From Myxococcaceae bacterium (GTDB taxonomy: Bacteria; Myxococcota; Myxococcia; Myxococcales; Myxococcaceae), in assembly GCA_003818285.1 (NCBI GenBank), contig RPRB01000012.1, positions 1-56,318 of the forward strand: a stretch of 56,318 bases of DNA. The letters are read 5' to 3'. Shown here in pieces: positions 56,073 through 56,318 of the stretch (position 1 is the stretch's first letter; each line of letters starts with the position of its first letter). Below the pieces are notes generated by a model, which was not told the origin of the DNA, did not search any database, and was given only the letters and a program-made list of their open reading frames with translations. A program made the position numbers and the translations under genes.

Positions 56073-56318
56073 CGGCGGTCCTCGAAGGGGGACCGGTCGA
56101 GGTGGGCCAGCAGGTCCGCCGGACCGTCGAACAGCATCCGCACGCCGGCGGACCGGAGGTCGCTCTCGGGAAAAGCTCCGGAGCGGAAGCCCACCGTCGG
56201 GAGCCCGAGGCGCGACGCGGCGAGCGCGTCCCACGGTGAATCGCCCACCACCCAGGACCCTGGCCTCTCGCGCCGCGGGACCCGATCGAGCGCCGCGGCG
56301 AAGATGTCCGGGTGCGGC
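56069..56318 (-). CDS. HAD-family hydrolase, C-terminal part (runs off the window)
   Basis: The visible 82 residues read [78 protein letters not shown]. The PHPDIF phrase is HAD motif III (the Lys lies off the edge), and VVGDSPWD is motif IV with the metal-binding Asp. This is a phosphoglycolate-phosphatase-like small-molecule phosphatase. The nucleophile Asp and cap are outside. The stop lies in the CTAG shared with atpA. Confidence 0.85.

Overview
This is a GC-rich (about 70% by eye), gene-dense bacterial chromosome fragment. The gene content points to a myxobacterium or close relative (phylum Myxococcota, formerly Deltaproteobacteria): an enhancer-binding two-component pair, a eukaryotic-type Ser/Thr kinase with a TonB-like tail, an Hsp70 paralogue, HMG-CoA synthase, many small lipoproteins and PAS/GAF signalling proteins. 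This placement is inference from style, not from a marker gene. No rRNA, tRNA, CRISPR array, intact transposase or prophage was seen. The left end carries a 54-nt pure G run that looks like a sequencing or assembly artefact.

Layout. 1-10.7 kb: partial surface protein, LysR regulator, glutathione S-transferase, dapD with an overlapping alpha/beta hydrolase, a GT2 glycosyltransferase, a VOC protein, a catalytic/non-catalytic M16 peptidase pair, mreB and a DUF4126 membrane protein. 10.7-17.7 kb: cupin, DUF2804, PEBP, a DJ-1/PfpI-TPR fusion, HMG-CoA synthase, a TetR regulator with an operator, a LEA2-like lipoprotein and a frameshifted small gene. 17.7-21.1 kb: proline synthesis (proA, proB, and proC facing away from proB with overlapping start codons). 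21.2-28.3 kb: EcsC-like plus degenerate GGDEF protein, a cluster of REP-like palindromes, a PadR regulator behind a 25-bp perfect palindrome, a split chromate-type transporter, glutamine-dependent NAD synthetase, a LON-domain protein and membrane proteins. 28.3-36 kb: ExbB-ExbD-ExbD energy-transduction operon, a GAF/PAS/HisKA protein without an ATPase domain, and a tandem pair of dynamin-like GTPases. 36-40.3 kb: a 121-bp inverted-repeat element, M23 peptidase, LuxR-type regulator, small lipoprotein, holin-like membrane proteins and a thioredoxin-fold protein.

40.3-56.3 kb is dominated by F1 ATP synthase genes in an unusual dispersed order. atpG, atpD, an unrelated secreted-protein gene and atpC lie on the minus strand. 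atpH and atpA lie on the plus strand 7.5 to 11 kb away, separated from the first block and from each other by a SanA-like protein, an acidic protein, twin Lys/Ala/Pro-rich secreted peptides, a histidine kinase/NtrC-type regulator pair, a DUF2383 protein, an Hsp70 and the Ser/Thr kinase-TonB fusion. The F0 genes are not in the window.

Many gene pairs share 4-nt ATGA or GTGA overlaps (M16 pair, hydrolase/dapD, EcsC/GGDEF, nadE/chr/chr, GTPase pair, kinase/regulator, holin-like pair), which suggests translational coupling of functional partners. The strongest candidates for undescribed biology are the tandem GTPases, the kinase-PEGA-TonB fusion inside the split ATP synthase locus, a 27-bp element shared by the leaders of two unrelated genes, and the long inverted-repeat element near 36 kb.
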